A DNA stretch of 17,948 nucleotides from Caldifarciminota bacterium (lineage in GTDB: Bacteria > Hydrothermota > Tepidihabitantia > Tepidihabitantales > Tepidihabitantaceae). Shown one piece after another: positions 1 through 5,850 of the stretch. Every line of letters starts with the position of its first letter. Within the stretch, counting starts at the first letter, position 1. The translations under genes and the position numbers were made by a program. The notes beneath the pieces were generated by a model that was not told the DNA's origin, ran no database searches, and saw nothing but the letters and a program-made list of their open reading frames with translations. The stretch covers positions 1-17,948 of the forward strand of contig JAFGRF010000080.1 in the NCBI GenBank assembly GCA_016935295.1, written 5' to 3'.

Positions 1-657
1 GATGTAGGCCGCCGGCCCCTTCGAGTAGTAGCGATACGAATTGAACGCGGGGCAGAGGATGCCTTTGCCCGTCATGTCGCGGTCGGAAACAAGCGCGAGC
101 ATGCGGCGCCGGAGCATGGCCCGGGCGATGCCCGATCGGTCTGTAGTCAGAATGGTCTCCATCGCCGTTGCTTCGCGGTAACGGTTGAAGACCTTTGTCC
201 AGCCGCGCGGTACATGCTCGACGACTGCGGATATCGGATAGCCGCTGGCTGCGAGGAACGTGCCGGCGAGATCGTGGCTCCCGATGTGACCGGTGACAAC
301 AGCAAGGCCACGACCTTCAGCCATCATCTGGTCCGCGTCCCTTCGGTCGAATTCAACGAGCGCCGTGACCCGACGTTTCACCACCGGGACGCGCATCAGG
401 TCGAGGGCGTACAGGACATAGTGAAAGAACAGGCGGCGAGCCGTGGCGCGGATTTCGGACTCGGGCGTGCCGGGACCGAGAATGTGGCGGCAGTTCTCCG
501 TGAATCCCTCACACCCTTTTCGGTCGAAACGGTACGCAAGCGCACCGGCAACGCGCGCAACCGCCACAATGACCCAGCGAGGCAGCATGAACTGAACGAT
601 GGTGCCGAGGGGCATCAGCCAGGTGATCGCGGCCTGGGGTTCTTTAGCCCTGGACAT
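1..657 (-). CDS. Lipid A-type lysophospholipid acyltransferase (LpxL/HtrB family), C-terminus cut by window edge
   Basis: The first 219 residues are readable in one open minus-strand frame that leaves the window at base 1. The family transfers an acyl chain from acyl-ACP to a lipid A precursor (LpxL/LpxM) or a related glycolipid at the inner membrane. A hydrophobic stretch at residues about 12-42 fits the N-terminal anchor. The catalytic H-x4-D motif is visible as GHIGSHD (His124, Asp129). Further on, VSDRD (190-194) and KGPAAYI (213-219) match the downstream family blocks. The ATG at 657 lies inside the end of the RNase H-like gene, a 14-bp overlap that suggests coupled translation. Substrate cannot be decided; a phosphatidylinositol-mannoside or other glycolipid acyltransferase of the same superfamily is the alternative. 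Confidence 0.85.
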   Translation of the reverse strand, partial: MSRAKEPQAAITWLMPLGTIVQFMLPRWVIVAVARVAGALAYRFDRKGCEGFTENCRHILGPGTPESEIRATARRLFFHYVLYALDLMRVPVVKRRVTALVEFDRRDADQMMAEGRGLAVVTGHIGSHDLAGTFLAASGYPISAVVEHVPRGWTKVFNRYREATAMETILTTDRSGIARAMLRRRMLALVSDRDMTGKGILCPAFNSYRYYSKGPAAYI

Positions 658-1126
658 GGTGAGGATGGCGACGGGCGGCCTGGGCCGCAGCCTTGGCCAG
701 CTTGTCGGTCTCCTTGTTCTCTTCGCGGCGCACCAGCTCGATGGAGACGTTGGGCAGCGCTGCTGCCAGCTCGCGGGCCTTCGCGTGCAGCACTTTGAGT
801 CCCGGGTTCTTCACCTTGTACCTGCCGGCCATCTGGTAGTAGAGCAACTCGGAATCGGTGCGGATCGCCACTAGGCCGGTCGTGAGCCCCCGGATTTCGG
901 CCAGGGCGCAGAGCAAGCCTTCGTATTCGGCCTGGTTGTTGGTGCGGATGCCGATGAAACGGCTGAGCTCTTTGACGACGCTGCCGTCCGGGCCGACGAT
1001 GCGGACACCGATTCCGGCCGGACCGGGATTGCCGAGCGAAGACCCGTCTATCTGGACCAGGAGCCCCGCCGTCCTCGTGCCGGCTATTCCTGGGCGACGA
1101 TCAGAATCCGACCGCAGGCTTCGCAA
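644..1126 (-). CDS. RNase HI-family protein
   Basis: A single-domain RNase H fold of about 135 residues, expected to cut the RNA strand of RNA:DNA hybrids. The acidic active-site set is intact: Asp27 in QIDGSSLGNPG, Glu67 in NNQAEYEGL, Asp91 in IRTDSELL and Asp141 in NKETDKLA (numbered from the TTG at 1126). It resembles the short RnhA-like group often called 'ribonuclease HI family protein'. The start is uncertain. An ATG at 1198 would give 24 more residues but a 115-bp overlap with the upstream gene and no added homology, so I chose the TTG, which overlaps by 43 bp. It lies between the zinc-ribbon gene and the acyltransferase. Zinc-ribbon and RNase H neighbours are also known in other bacteria. 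Confidence 0.85.
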   Translation of the reverse strand: MRSLRSDSDRRPGIAGTRTAGLLVQIDGSSLGNPGPAGIGVRIVGPDGSVVKELSRFIGIRTNNQAEYEGLLCALAEIRGLTTGLVAIRTDSELLYYQMAGRYKVKNPGLKVLHAKARELAAALPNVSIELVRREENKETDKLAKAAAQAARRHPHHVQG

Positions 1127-1791
1127 AGATAGAGGCGGTCCTGGCGCTCGATTTCCAGTATGCGCTGCGCCGGGATCGGACTCAGGCATCCGCTGCAACG
1201 TTCCTTCCGGACAGTGGCGACGGCGATTCCCCCCTTGTTGGCACGGACCCGTTCGTAGCGTTTGATCAGCTCCGCCGGGATCGCGGCGGCAGTCTTCTCT
1301 CGCTGTTCCTGGCGGGTCGCAATGGCGGCCCCGATTTCCTTCTTCTCGGCCTCGAGCATCTCGACCTTGCGGGATGTTTCGGTGTCGAGTTCGGCGCTCT
1401 TCTTCTCGTTCTCCCTGACTTTGCGGTCCAGCGCCTCGGTTTCCTCCAGCAGCACGATCATCTGGTCCTCTATGGTGTTCTTTAGCTTCTTCTGCCCTTC
1501 GATTTCCTTGAGGAACGCCTTGTACTGCTCGTTGGTCTTGGCCGAATAAAGCTGCACCGAGTAGCCGGCGGCCTTCTCTTCGGTGCCCTTGAGCTCGACC
1601 TCACAGAGCTTGTAGTTCTTCTTGTGCTCGATGATGTCGCTCTTGGCCTGGTCCAGGTCGGACTTGATCGTAGCGGCCGCCTTCTTCAGATCGTCAACCC
1701 GGGACGGAATCTGGCTCAGCTTGTCGGTCAGGGTACGGAGCTCGGTGTCGAGCTGCTGCAGGGCCCAGAGAAGCTGGAACGATTCCTTCAC
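1084..1791 (-). CDS. Coiled-coil C4 zinc-ribbon protein (zf-RING_7 family)
   Basis: A 235-residue protein. Residues about 5-165 are charged heptad-like sequence expected to form a long helical hairpin. The C-terminus is a treble-clef-like zinc ribbon with two knuckles, ERCSGC (Cys199, Cys202) and YLCEACG (Cys223, Cys226). This architecture and length match the widespread C4-type zinc-ribbon family (CT398-like), whose molecular role is poorly defined; nucleic-acid binding is often proposed. The GTG start at 1791 is chosen because AGGGG lies 6 nt upstream and the family-typical sequence begins there; a longer reading to 1908 would run through the tRNA gene. It is first coding gene after tRNA-Val and probably shares its promoter. 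Confidence 0.88.
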   Translation of the reverse strand: MKESFQLLWALQQLDTELRTLTDKLSQIPSRVDDLKKAAATIKSDLDQAKSDIIEHKKNYKLCEVELKGTEEKAAGYSVQLYSAKTNEQYKAFLKEIEGQKKLKNTIEDQMIVLLEETEALDRKVRENEKKSAELDTETSRKVEMLEAEKKEIGAAIATRQEQREKTAAAIPAELIKRYERVRANKGGIAVATVRKERCSGCLSPIPAQRILEIERQDRLYLCEACGRILIVAQE

Positions 1792-1813
1792 CGCAGACCC
1801 CTGGAAAGAGTGC

Positions 1814-1843
1814 GGGGTGTGAAGGCTCCTGCCGTCACACCCC
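1814..1843 (-). promoter_or_regulatory. Hairpin between tRNA-Val and the zinc-ribbon gene
   Basis: A perfect 9-bp stem (GGGGTGTGA with TCACACCCC) closes a 12-nt loop. It lies 6 bp after the tRNA 3' end and 22 bp before the GTG start. No T-run follows, so it is not a classic terminator. It could be a weak attenuator, or a mark for processing the tRNA away from the mRNA. Confidence 0.5.
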
Positions 1844-1849
1844 GTTGGA

Positions 1850-1924
1850 TGGGCGATACCTGACTTGAACAGGTGACCTCTTGCGTGTCGAGCAAGCGCT
1901 CTAGCCAAGCTGAGCTAATCGCCC
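1850..1924 (-). tRNA. trnV: tRNA-Val (anticodon GAC)
   Basis: A complete 75-nt cloverleaf on the minus strand. The acceptor is GGGCGAT/ATCGCCC with discriminator A; the D-stem is GCTC/GAGC with GG in the loop; the anticodon stem is CTTGC/GCAAG and the T-stem ACCTG/CAGGT. The loop TCGACAC places GAC at 34-36, reading valine GUC/GUU codons, and the body resembles bacterial tRNA-Val(GAC). CCA is not encoded (ATCC follows the stem). Position 33 is C instead of the near-universal U. A strong promoter lies just upstream. Confidence 0.92.
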
Positions 1925-1955
1925 GGTTGTCATGGAGCGGCCTCACTATGGACTG

Positions 1956-1984
1956 ACTATATTGATTCCTTGCTCATAAGTCAA
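1956..1984 (-). promoter_or_regulatory. Promoter for tRNA-Val and downstream operon
   Basis: On the minus strand TTGACT (1979-1984) is followed after exactly 17 bp by TATAGT (1956-1961), a strong sigma-70-type match. The expected start is near 1949, about 25 nt before the tRNA 5' end. No other clear promoter precedes the three genes that follow. Confidence 0.7.
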
Positions 1985-2013
1985 GGTCGTCCCGGCCGGC
2001 CGGGCCGTGCGGC

Positions 2014-2039
2014 TTGACAGCGAACCGGTTTCATATAGT
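2014..2039 (+). promoter_or_regulatory. Possible promoter for the 3-hydroxybutyryl-CoA dehydrogenase gene
   Basis: TTGACA (2014-2019) lies upstream of TATAGT (2034-2039). The 14-bp spacer is short; TAGTGT at 2036-2041 would give 16 bp but is a poorer -10. It falls 33 bp before the ATG and is divergent from the tRNA promoter. Confidence 0.4.
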
Positions 2040-2072
2040 GTAGCTTCGAGTCCAAACCCAGAAGGAGCCTAC

Positions 2073-2924
2073 ATGAATCGGAAGATCGGAGTCGTCGGCG
2101 CCGGCACCATGGGCAACGGCATCGCCCAGGTATTCGCCATGGCCGGCTACGACGTCATCATGAACGACATCGACCAGAAGTTCGTCGACCGCGGCCTCGC
2201 CACCGTGAAGAAGTCGCTCGGCCGGATGGTCGAGAAAGCCAAGCTCGCCCAGGACGCGGCCGACGCGGCCGTGTCCCGCATCAAGCCGAGCCTTGACCTG
2301 AACGAGCTTGAGGACTGCGTCTTGGTGGTTGAGGCCGCGACCGAGAACCAGATGCTGAAGGCCGAGCTGTTCGCCAAACTGGATGGCATCTGCGGACCGG
2401 ACACGATTCTCGCCACCAATACCTCAACCATATCGGTGACGGCCATCGCCGCCTCGACCAAGCGGCCGGGCAGGGTCATCGGCATGCACTTCATGAACCC
2501 GGTGCCAGTGATGTTGCTGGTCGAGGTCGTGAACGGGCTCGGGACTCTGCCCGAAGTCACCGACGCTGTCGTGTCTCTGTCAAAGGAACTGGGCAAGACT
2601 CCGGTGGTGGTGAACGACTCACCGGGATTCGTATCCAACCGCGTGCTGCTGCCGATGATCAACGAGGCCATCTTCTGCCTTGAGAGCGGTGTGGGCGACA
2701 AGGAAGCAATCGATACCGTGATGAAGCTCGGCATGAACCATCCCATCGGTCCGCTGGCCCTCGCCGACCTCATCGGCCTCGACGTCTGTCTTGCCATCAT
2801 GAACGTCTTGCACAATGACCTCGGCGATTCCAAGTACCGGCCTTGTCCGTTGCTCAAGCGGATGGTGGCTGCCGGCTACCTGGGTCGCAAGACGGGCAGA
2901 GGATTCTACGAATACCAGAAGTAG
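2073..2924 (+). CDS. hbd: 3-hydroxybutyryl-CoA dehydrogenase
   Basis: A 283-residue protein, the usual length for single-function short-chain 3-hydroxyacyl-CoA dehydrogenases. It interconverts 3-hydroxybutyryl-CoA and acetoacetyl-CoA with NAD(P) in the cytoplasm, in butyrate-type fermentation or fatty-acid breakdown. The Rossmann motif GAGTMGNGIA is at residues 9-18. The block NTSTIS (116-121), GMHFMNPVP with catalytic His139, and Glu151 make up the active site. NDSPGFVSNR (181-190) and NHPIGPLALADLIGLD (222-237) are C-terminal signatures. The ATG at 2073 follows AAGGAG at 2062-2067; an in-frame extension to 2007 would precede the promoter and has no homology. It stands alone from its pathway here: no thiolase, crotonase or acyl-CoA dehydrogenase is in the window. 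Confidence 0.95.
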   Translation: MNRKIGVVGAGTMGNGIAQVFAMAGYDVIMNDIDQKFVDRGLATVKKSLGRMVEKAKLAQDAADAAVSRIKPSLDLNELEDCVLVVEAATENQMLKAELFAKLDGICGPDTILATNTSTISVTAIAASTKRPGRVIGMHFMNPVPVMLLVEVVNGLGTLPEVTDAVVSLSKELGKTPVVVNDSPGFVSNRVLLPMINEAIFCLESGVGDKEAIDTVMKLGMNHPIGPLALADLIGLDVCLAIMNVLHNDLGDSKYRPCPLLKRMVAAGYLGRKTGRGFYEYQK

Positions 2925-2970
2925 GCAGAGGCAGTAGACAGGGAACAGCTACCAGGAGACCGGAGTAGTG
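2922..2970 (+). repeat. Degenerate heptamer-period tract between hbd and xseA
   Basis: From the hbd stop codon to the xseA start the sequence can be read in 7-bp steps sharing an AGGCAG/AGACAGG-like core, e.g. taggcag then aggcagt. The xseA ribosome site (AGGAG at 2954-2958) lies inside the tract. Few units, and degenerate. Confidence 0.4.
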
Positions 2971-4329
2971 GAAGCTGCGGCGGCGCGCAAGGTACTGACC
3001 GTATCCCAGGTCAATCAGCTGGTGGCCGGGATGCTGGGCGAGTATTTCTCGGACGTCTGGATCGAGGGCGAGATATCCAACTTCAAGGCCTACGCGTCCG
3101 GGCACCTCTACTTCGCGCTGAAAGATGAAGGCTCGCAACTCCAGGCGGTCTGCTTCCGCCATTCGGCTCAACGACTGAAGTTCCAGCTTGAGGACGGGCT
3201 TGCGGTCGTCGGTCACGGCCGGCTTGAGGTGTACCAGCCGAACGGCAAGTACCAGATCATCCTGGACACAATCGAGCCCAAGGGGCTGGGCGCCTTGCAG
3301 AAGGCGTTCGAGCAGCTGAAGCGGAAGCTGGAAAAGGAAGGACTGTTTGCCCTTGAGCGAAAGCGGCCGCTGCCCGTTCAGCCACGAACCGTAGGCATCG
3401 TGACTTCTCCCTCGGGCGCTGCGATTCACGACATGCTCCGGACCCTGCGCCTGCACCAGGCGCCCGTGAAGGTCATCCTGTTTCCGTCGCAGGTGCAGGG
3501 CGAGGGTGCGGCCGAGCAGATTGCCGAGGGCGTGGCCGTTCTCTCAGCCCGGCCCGAGACGGACGTCATCGTCGTCGGCCGGGGAGGCGGTTCGATCGAG
3601 GACCTGTGGCCGTTCAACGAGGAGGTCGTGGCCCGCGCCATCGCGGCCGCACGTGTGCCGGTGATTTCCGGGATCGGGCACGAGACCGACTTCACGATTG
3701 CCGATTTCGTGGCCGACGTGCGTGCGGCAACACCGACCGCAGCAGCCCAGCTCGTGGCCCGGACGTGGGAGGAGCTCGAGACCAGGCTCCGCGACCTGGC
3801 CGGGCAGCTGCTTGAGGCAGCCGAGCAGGTGCTGTTCGAAAAGCAGCAGGCAATCGACGAGCTGGCCCGGCACCGGGCATTCGAGTTGATGGGTGCATAC
3901 CTTGCCGAGTTGGACCACGGACTCGAACGACTGGTGAACCGCGGCGAGAGCGCAGTCCGGGTTGCGCTCAGCGGGGTGACTGTCGTGCTCGCTTCGCTTG
4001 ACCTGAGAATGAGCAGACAGAACCCGGTAGCGAAGATACTGCGCCGCAAGGTGGTCCTGCAGGCGCTCGTCGAACGGCTGGACAAGCCGGCGCTGGCCCT
4101 GCTGTCCAGACAGAACGTCAGGTTCGGGCAGGTGAGTGCCCGGCTCGATGCGCTGAGCCCGCTCGCGAGCCTGGGCCGCGGCTACTCGATTTGCCTCAAG
4201 CTGGACGGTTCGGTTGTCAGCCGTATCGGTCAGGTCGAAGCCGGGGAAGGGGTTCGGCTGCGGGTGTCGGATGGCGTGATTGACTGCCGGGTAGGGCGAA
4301 TCGGGAAGACCGGAGCCGGAGGTAACTAG
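2968..4329 (+). CDS. xseA: Exodeoxyribonuclease VII large subunit
   Basis: A 453-residue catalytic subunit of exonuclease VII, which degrades single-stranded DNA from both ends into short oligonucleotides in DNA repair and recombination. An N-terminal OB-fold occupies roughly residues 10-105 (LTVSQVNQLV, VWIEGEISNF, GHLYFALKD). The nuclease core has the family blocks GIVTSPSGAAIHDML, VGRGGGSIEDLWPFN and SGIGHETDFTIADFVADVRAATPT. A long helical region that binds XseB follows, and the C-terminus carries SLGRGYSI. The GTG start is preceded by AGGAG 9 nt upstream. xseB follows 3 bp after the stop, so the two subunits are co-expressed. The spacing of 43 bp from hbd suggests read-through from that gene. 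Confidence 0.97.
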   Translation: MEAAAARKVLTVSQVNQLVAGMLGEYFSDVWIEGEISNFKAYASGHLYFALKDEGSQLQAVCFRHSAQRLKFQLEDGLAVVGHGRLEVYQPNGKYQIILDTIEPKGLGALQKAFEQLKRKLEKEGLFALERKRPLPVQPRTVGIVTSPSGAAIHDMLRTLRLHQAPVKVILFPSQVQGEGAAEQIAEGVAVLSARPETDVIVVGRGGGSIEDLWPFNEEVVARAIAAARVPVISGIGHETDFTIADFVADVRAATPTAAAQLVARTWEELETRLRDLAGQLLEAAEQVLFEKQQAIDELARHRAFELMGAYLAELDHGLERLVNRGESAVRVALSGVTVVLASLDLRMSRQNPVAKILRRKVVLQALVERLDKPALALLSRQNVRFGQVSARLDALSPLASLGRGYSICLKLDGSVVSRIGQVEAGEGVRLRVSDGVIDCRVGRIGKTGAGGN

Positions 4330-4332
4330 ATC

Positions 4333-4584
4333 ATGGCAAAGAACGAGAAGTCGACCGAGGCCCTGGATTTCGAGAAGGCGCTGGCCGAACTGGAGGGCAT
4401 CGTCAAGCAACTCGAGGCGGGCAACCTCGCCCTGGACAAGTCGCTGGCCCTGTTCGAGCGGGGCGTGCAATTGGCCCGCGCCTGCAAGGAGAGGCTGGCC
4501 GAGGCCGAGCTGAAAGTGAGCCAGATCGTCAAGAACAAGGCCGGGCTGTTCGGCGAAGAGCCGTTCAAGGAAGACAAGGACTGA
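4333..4584 (+). CDS. xseB: Exodeoxyribonuclease VII small subunit
   Basis: An 83-residue all-helical protein of normal length for XseB. The core matches the family: FEKALAELEGIVKQLE, then GNLALDKSLALFERGVQLARACKERL, then AELKVSQIV. Several copies coat the helical arm of XseA and control exonuclease VII activity. The ATG at 4333 is served by GGAGGT at 4318-4323, which lies inside the end of xseA, so translation is probably coupled. The acidic, lysine-rich tail after residue 68 is not conserved in the family. Confidence 0.95.
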   Translation: MAKNEKSTEALDFEKALAELEGIVKQLEAGNLALDKSLALFERGVQLARACKERLAEAELKVSQIVKNKAGLFGEEPFKEDKD

Positions 4585-4596
4585 CCGGCAGCGTCC

Positions 4597-4613
4597 GTGA
4601 GCTCGGAGCTCAC
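4597..4613 (+). terminator. Small hairpin after xseB, weak terminator candidate
   Basis: A 7-bp stem GTGAGCT/AGCTCAC with a 3-nt loop begins 12 bp after the xseB stop. There is no T-run after it, so intrinsic termination is doubtful. The rest of the 165-bp gap holds the dnaN promoter region. Confidence 0.3.
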
Positions 4614-4683
4614 CTTGGCATACGACGGCGCGGTGTGATAGACGAGAGCGGCGGCCGCTTGAGTCCGGTTTCGGTGGTTCAGC

Positions 4684-4711
4684 TTGACTCCGCGGTGGAA
4701 TCGGGTAGAAG
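4684..4711 (+). promoter_or_regulatory. Probable dnaN promoter
   Basis: TTGACT (4684-4689) and TAGAAG (4706-4711) are separated by 16 bp. A better -10-like TATAGC at 4712 is 22 bp away and would need another -35. The transcript leader would be about 30 nt and would include the hairpin at 4716-4737. Confidence 0.4.
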
Positions 4712-4715
4712 TATA

Positions 4716-4737
4716 GCCAGCAACACGCCTTGCTGGC
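4716..4737 (+). promoter_or_regulatory. Hairpin directly before the dnaN ribosome site
   Basis: A perfect 7-bp stem (GCCAGCA/TGCTGGC) with an 8-nt loop ends one base before the AAAGGAG ribosome site of dnaN. Its position suggests an effect on translation start or mRNA 5'-end stability. It is not a terminator, as no T-run follows. Confidence 0.5.
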
Positions 4738-4749
4738 AAAGGAGACACG

Positions 4750-5844
4750 ATGCGCTGTGAGATAGACCGCGGGATCTTCGCGGAGTTGCTGGCCGGCGTA
4801 ACCAACGCCCTGCCGAGCAAGTCCGCCTATCCGGTCCTGAATAACATCACGCTTGAGGTGAACAACGGCAAGCTGGCCTTGGCCGGGACCGACCTTGACA
4901 CTTATGTTCGCCGTACCTTCAGCCTCGAAGGTCAGTCCGAAGACGGCACGGTCGTCGTGCTGGGCCGGAAGCTGGCCGAGATCGTCCGCGAAGCCAGCGC
5001 ACCCGTCATCAAGCTCGCCAGCAAGGAACGGAGCCTGAGTCTGGAAGCCGGCAAGGCAAAGGCAGCGCTCGTCAGCCTGGACCCGTCCGAGTTCCCGGAA
5101 GTCCCCAAGCTGCCCGAGGGCGTGACCATGGAGTTTCCGCTCGCGACCTGGTTCGAGCTGTTCGAAACGGTGTCGTTCGCCGCTTCCAAGGATGAGTCGC
5201 GGCCAGCAATGACCGGCGTCAATTGGGAGGTTTCCAAGGCCGAAACCCGCATGATCGGCACCGACGGCCACCGTCTTGCCTACGTTTCGCGCAGGGGCAA
5301 GTTCGCCGGCAAGCTCAAGGTTATCGTTTCAACCAAGCTGTTCCCGTTGTTCCCGCGCGGCGAGGAGACGTTCGCGGTGCACATGGACCCGGCCAAGGTC
5401 GGGTTCGTGTTCCAGAACGCCACCATCATCACCCGGCAGATCGAGGGCCCGTATCCTGACTACGAACGGGTAATACCGAAAGGCTACCCGGCCAGGGCGG
5501 TCATCGAGCACGATGTGTTCTCGGCTGCCCTGCGCCGCGCCGCCGTATTCGCGCATCCGGTCGGCCGGCTGGTCGCGCTCGACTTCACCAAGAACAAGCT
5601 GGGACTCAAGGCCGAGACCCCGGACGTGGGGCGGAGCGAGGAAGAGGTCGAGTGCAGCTACGCGGGCGAGCCGGTGCGTATCGGGTTCAACGCGAGCTAC
5701 ATGCTGGAGATACTGCGGCGGCTCCAATCCGACAAGGTGGCAATCGAGCTGTCGAACCCGCTCTCCGCGGGGCTGTTCAAGCCGGTCGAAGACAAGCCGG
5801 ACACCGAGCAGACGTTCCTGTTGATGCCCATCCGGCTTGACTAG
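4750..5844 (+). CDS. dnaN: DNA polymerase III sliding clamp, beta subunit
   Basis: A 364-residue protein of normal length, with the three repeated clamp domains (about 1-120, 121-245 and 246-364). The dimer encircles DNA and tethers polymerase III and other partners. Family blocks include the N-terminal LLAGVTNALPSKSAYPVLNNI, AGTDLDTYVRR, the middle-domain GTDGHRLAYVSR, GPYPDYERVIP, GFNASYMLEIL and the C-terminal TFLLMPIRLD, whose MPIRL end corresponds to the MPMRL end of other clamps and borders the partner-binding pocket. The start follows AAAGGAG with 6-nt spacing. Normally dnaN neighbours dnaA and recF; here it follows xseAB and precedes a DUF2207 gene, and no DnaA-box cluster is visible. 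Confidence 0.97.
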   Translation: MRCEIDRGIFAELLAGVTNALPSKSAYPVLNNITLEVNNGKLALAGTDLDTYVRRTFSLEGQSEDGTVVVLGRKLAEIVREASAPVIKLASKERSLSLEAGKAKAALVSLDPSEFPEVPKLPEGVTMEFPLATWFELFETVSFAASKDESRPAMTGVNWEVSKAETRMIGTDGHRLAYVSRRGKFAGKLKVIVSTKLFPLFPRGEETFAVHMDPAKVGFVFQNATIITRQIEGPYPDYERVIPKGYPARAVIEHDVFSAALRRAAVFAHPVGRLVALDFTKNKLGLKAETPDVGRSEEEVECSYAGEPVRIGFNASYMLEILRRLQSDKVAIELSNPLSAGLFKPVEDKPDTEQTFLLMPIRLD

Positions 5845-5850
5845 GCTGCG

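Noticed and set aside
214..798. 194-codon plus-strand frame
   Set aside because: It is antisense to the acyltransferase and RNase H genes, whose catalytic motifs are visible on the minus strand.
1792..1908. Longer N-terminus of the zinc-ribbon protein starting at 1908
   Set aside because: This segment is the tRNA-Val gene and the following hairpin; the GTG at 1791 has a ribosome site and begins the family-like sequence.
4585..4749. Replication origin next to dnaN
   Set aside because: No DnaA-box cluster or AT-rich unwinding stretch is visible, and dnaA is absent.
3544..5271. Long open frame of 575 codons on the minus strand
   Set aside because: It lies antisense to xseA, xseB and dnaN, all of which have clear family motifs. 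Long antisense frames are expected in high-GC DNA, and its translation shows no known domain.
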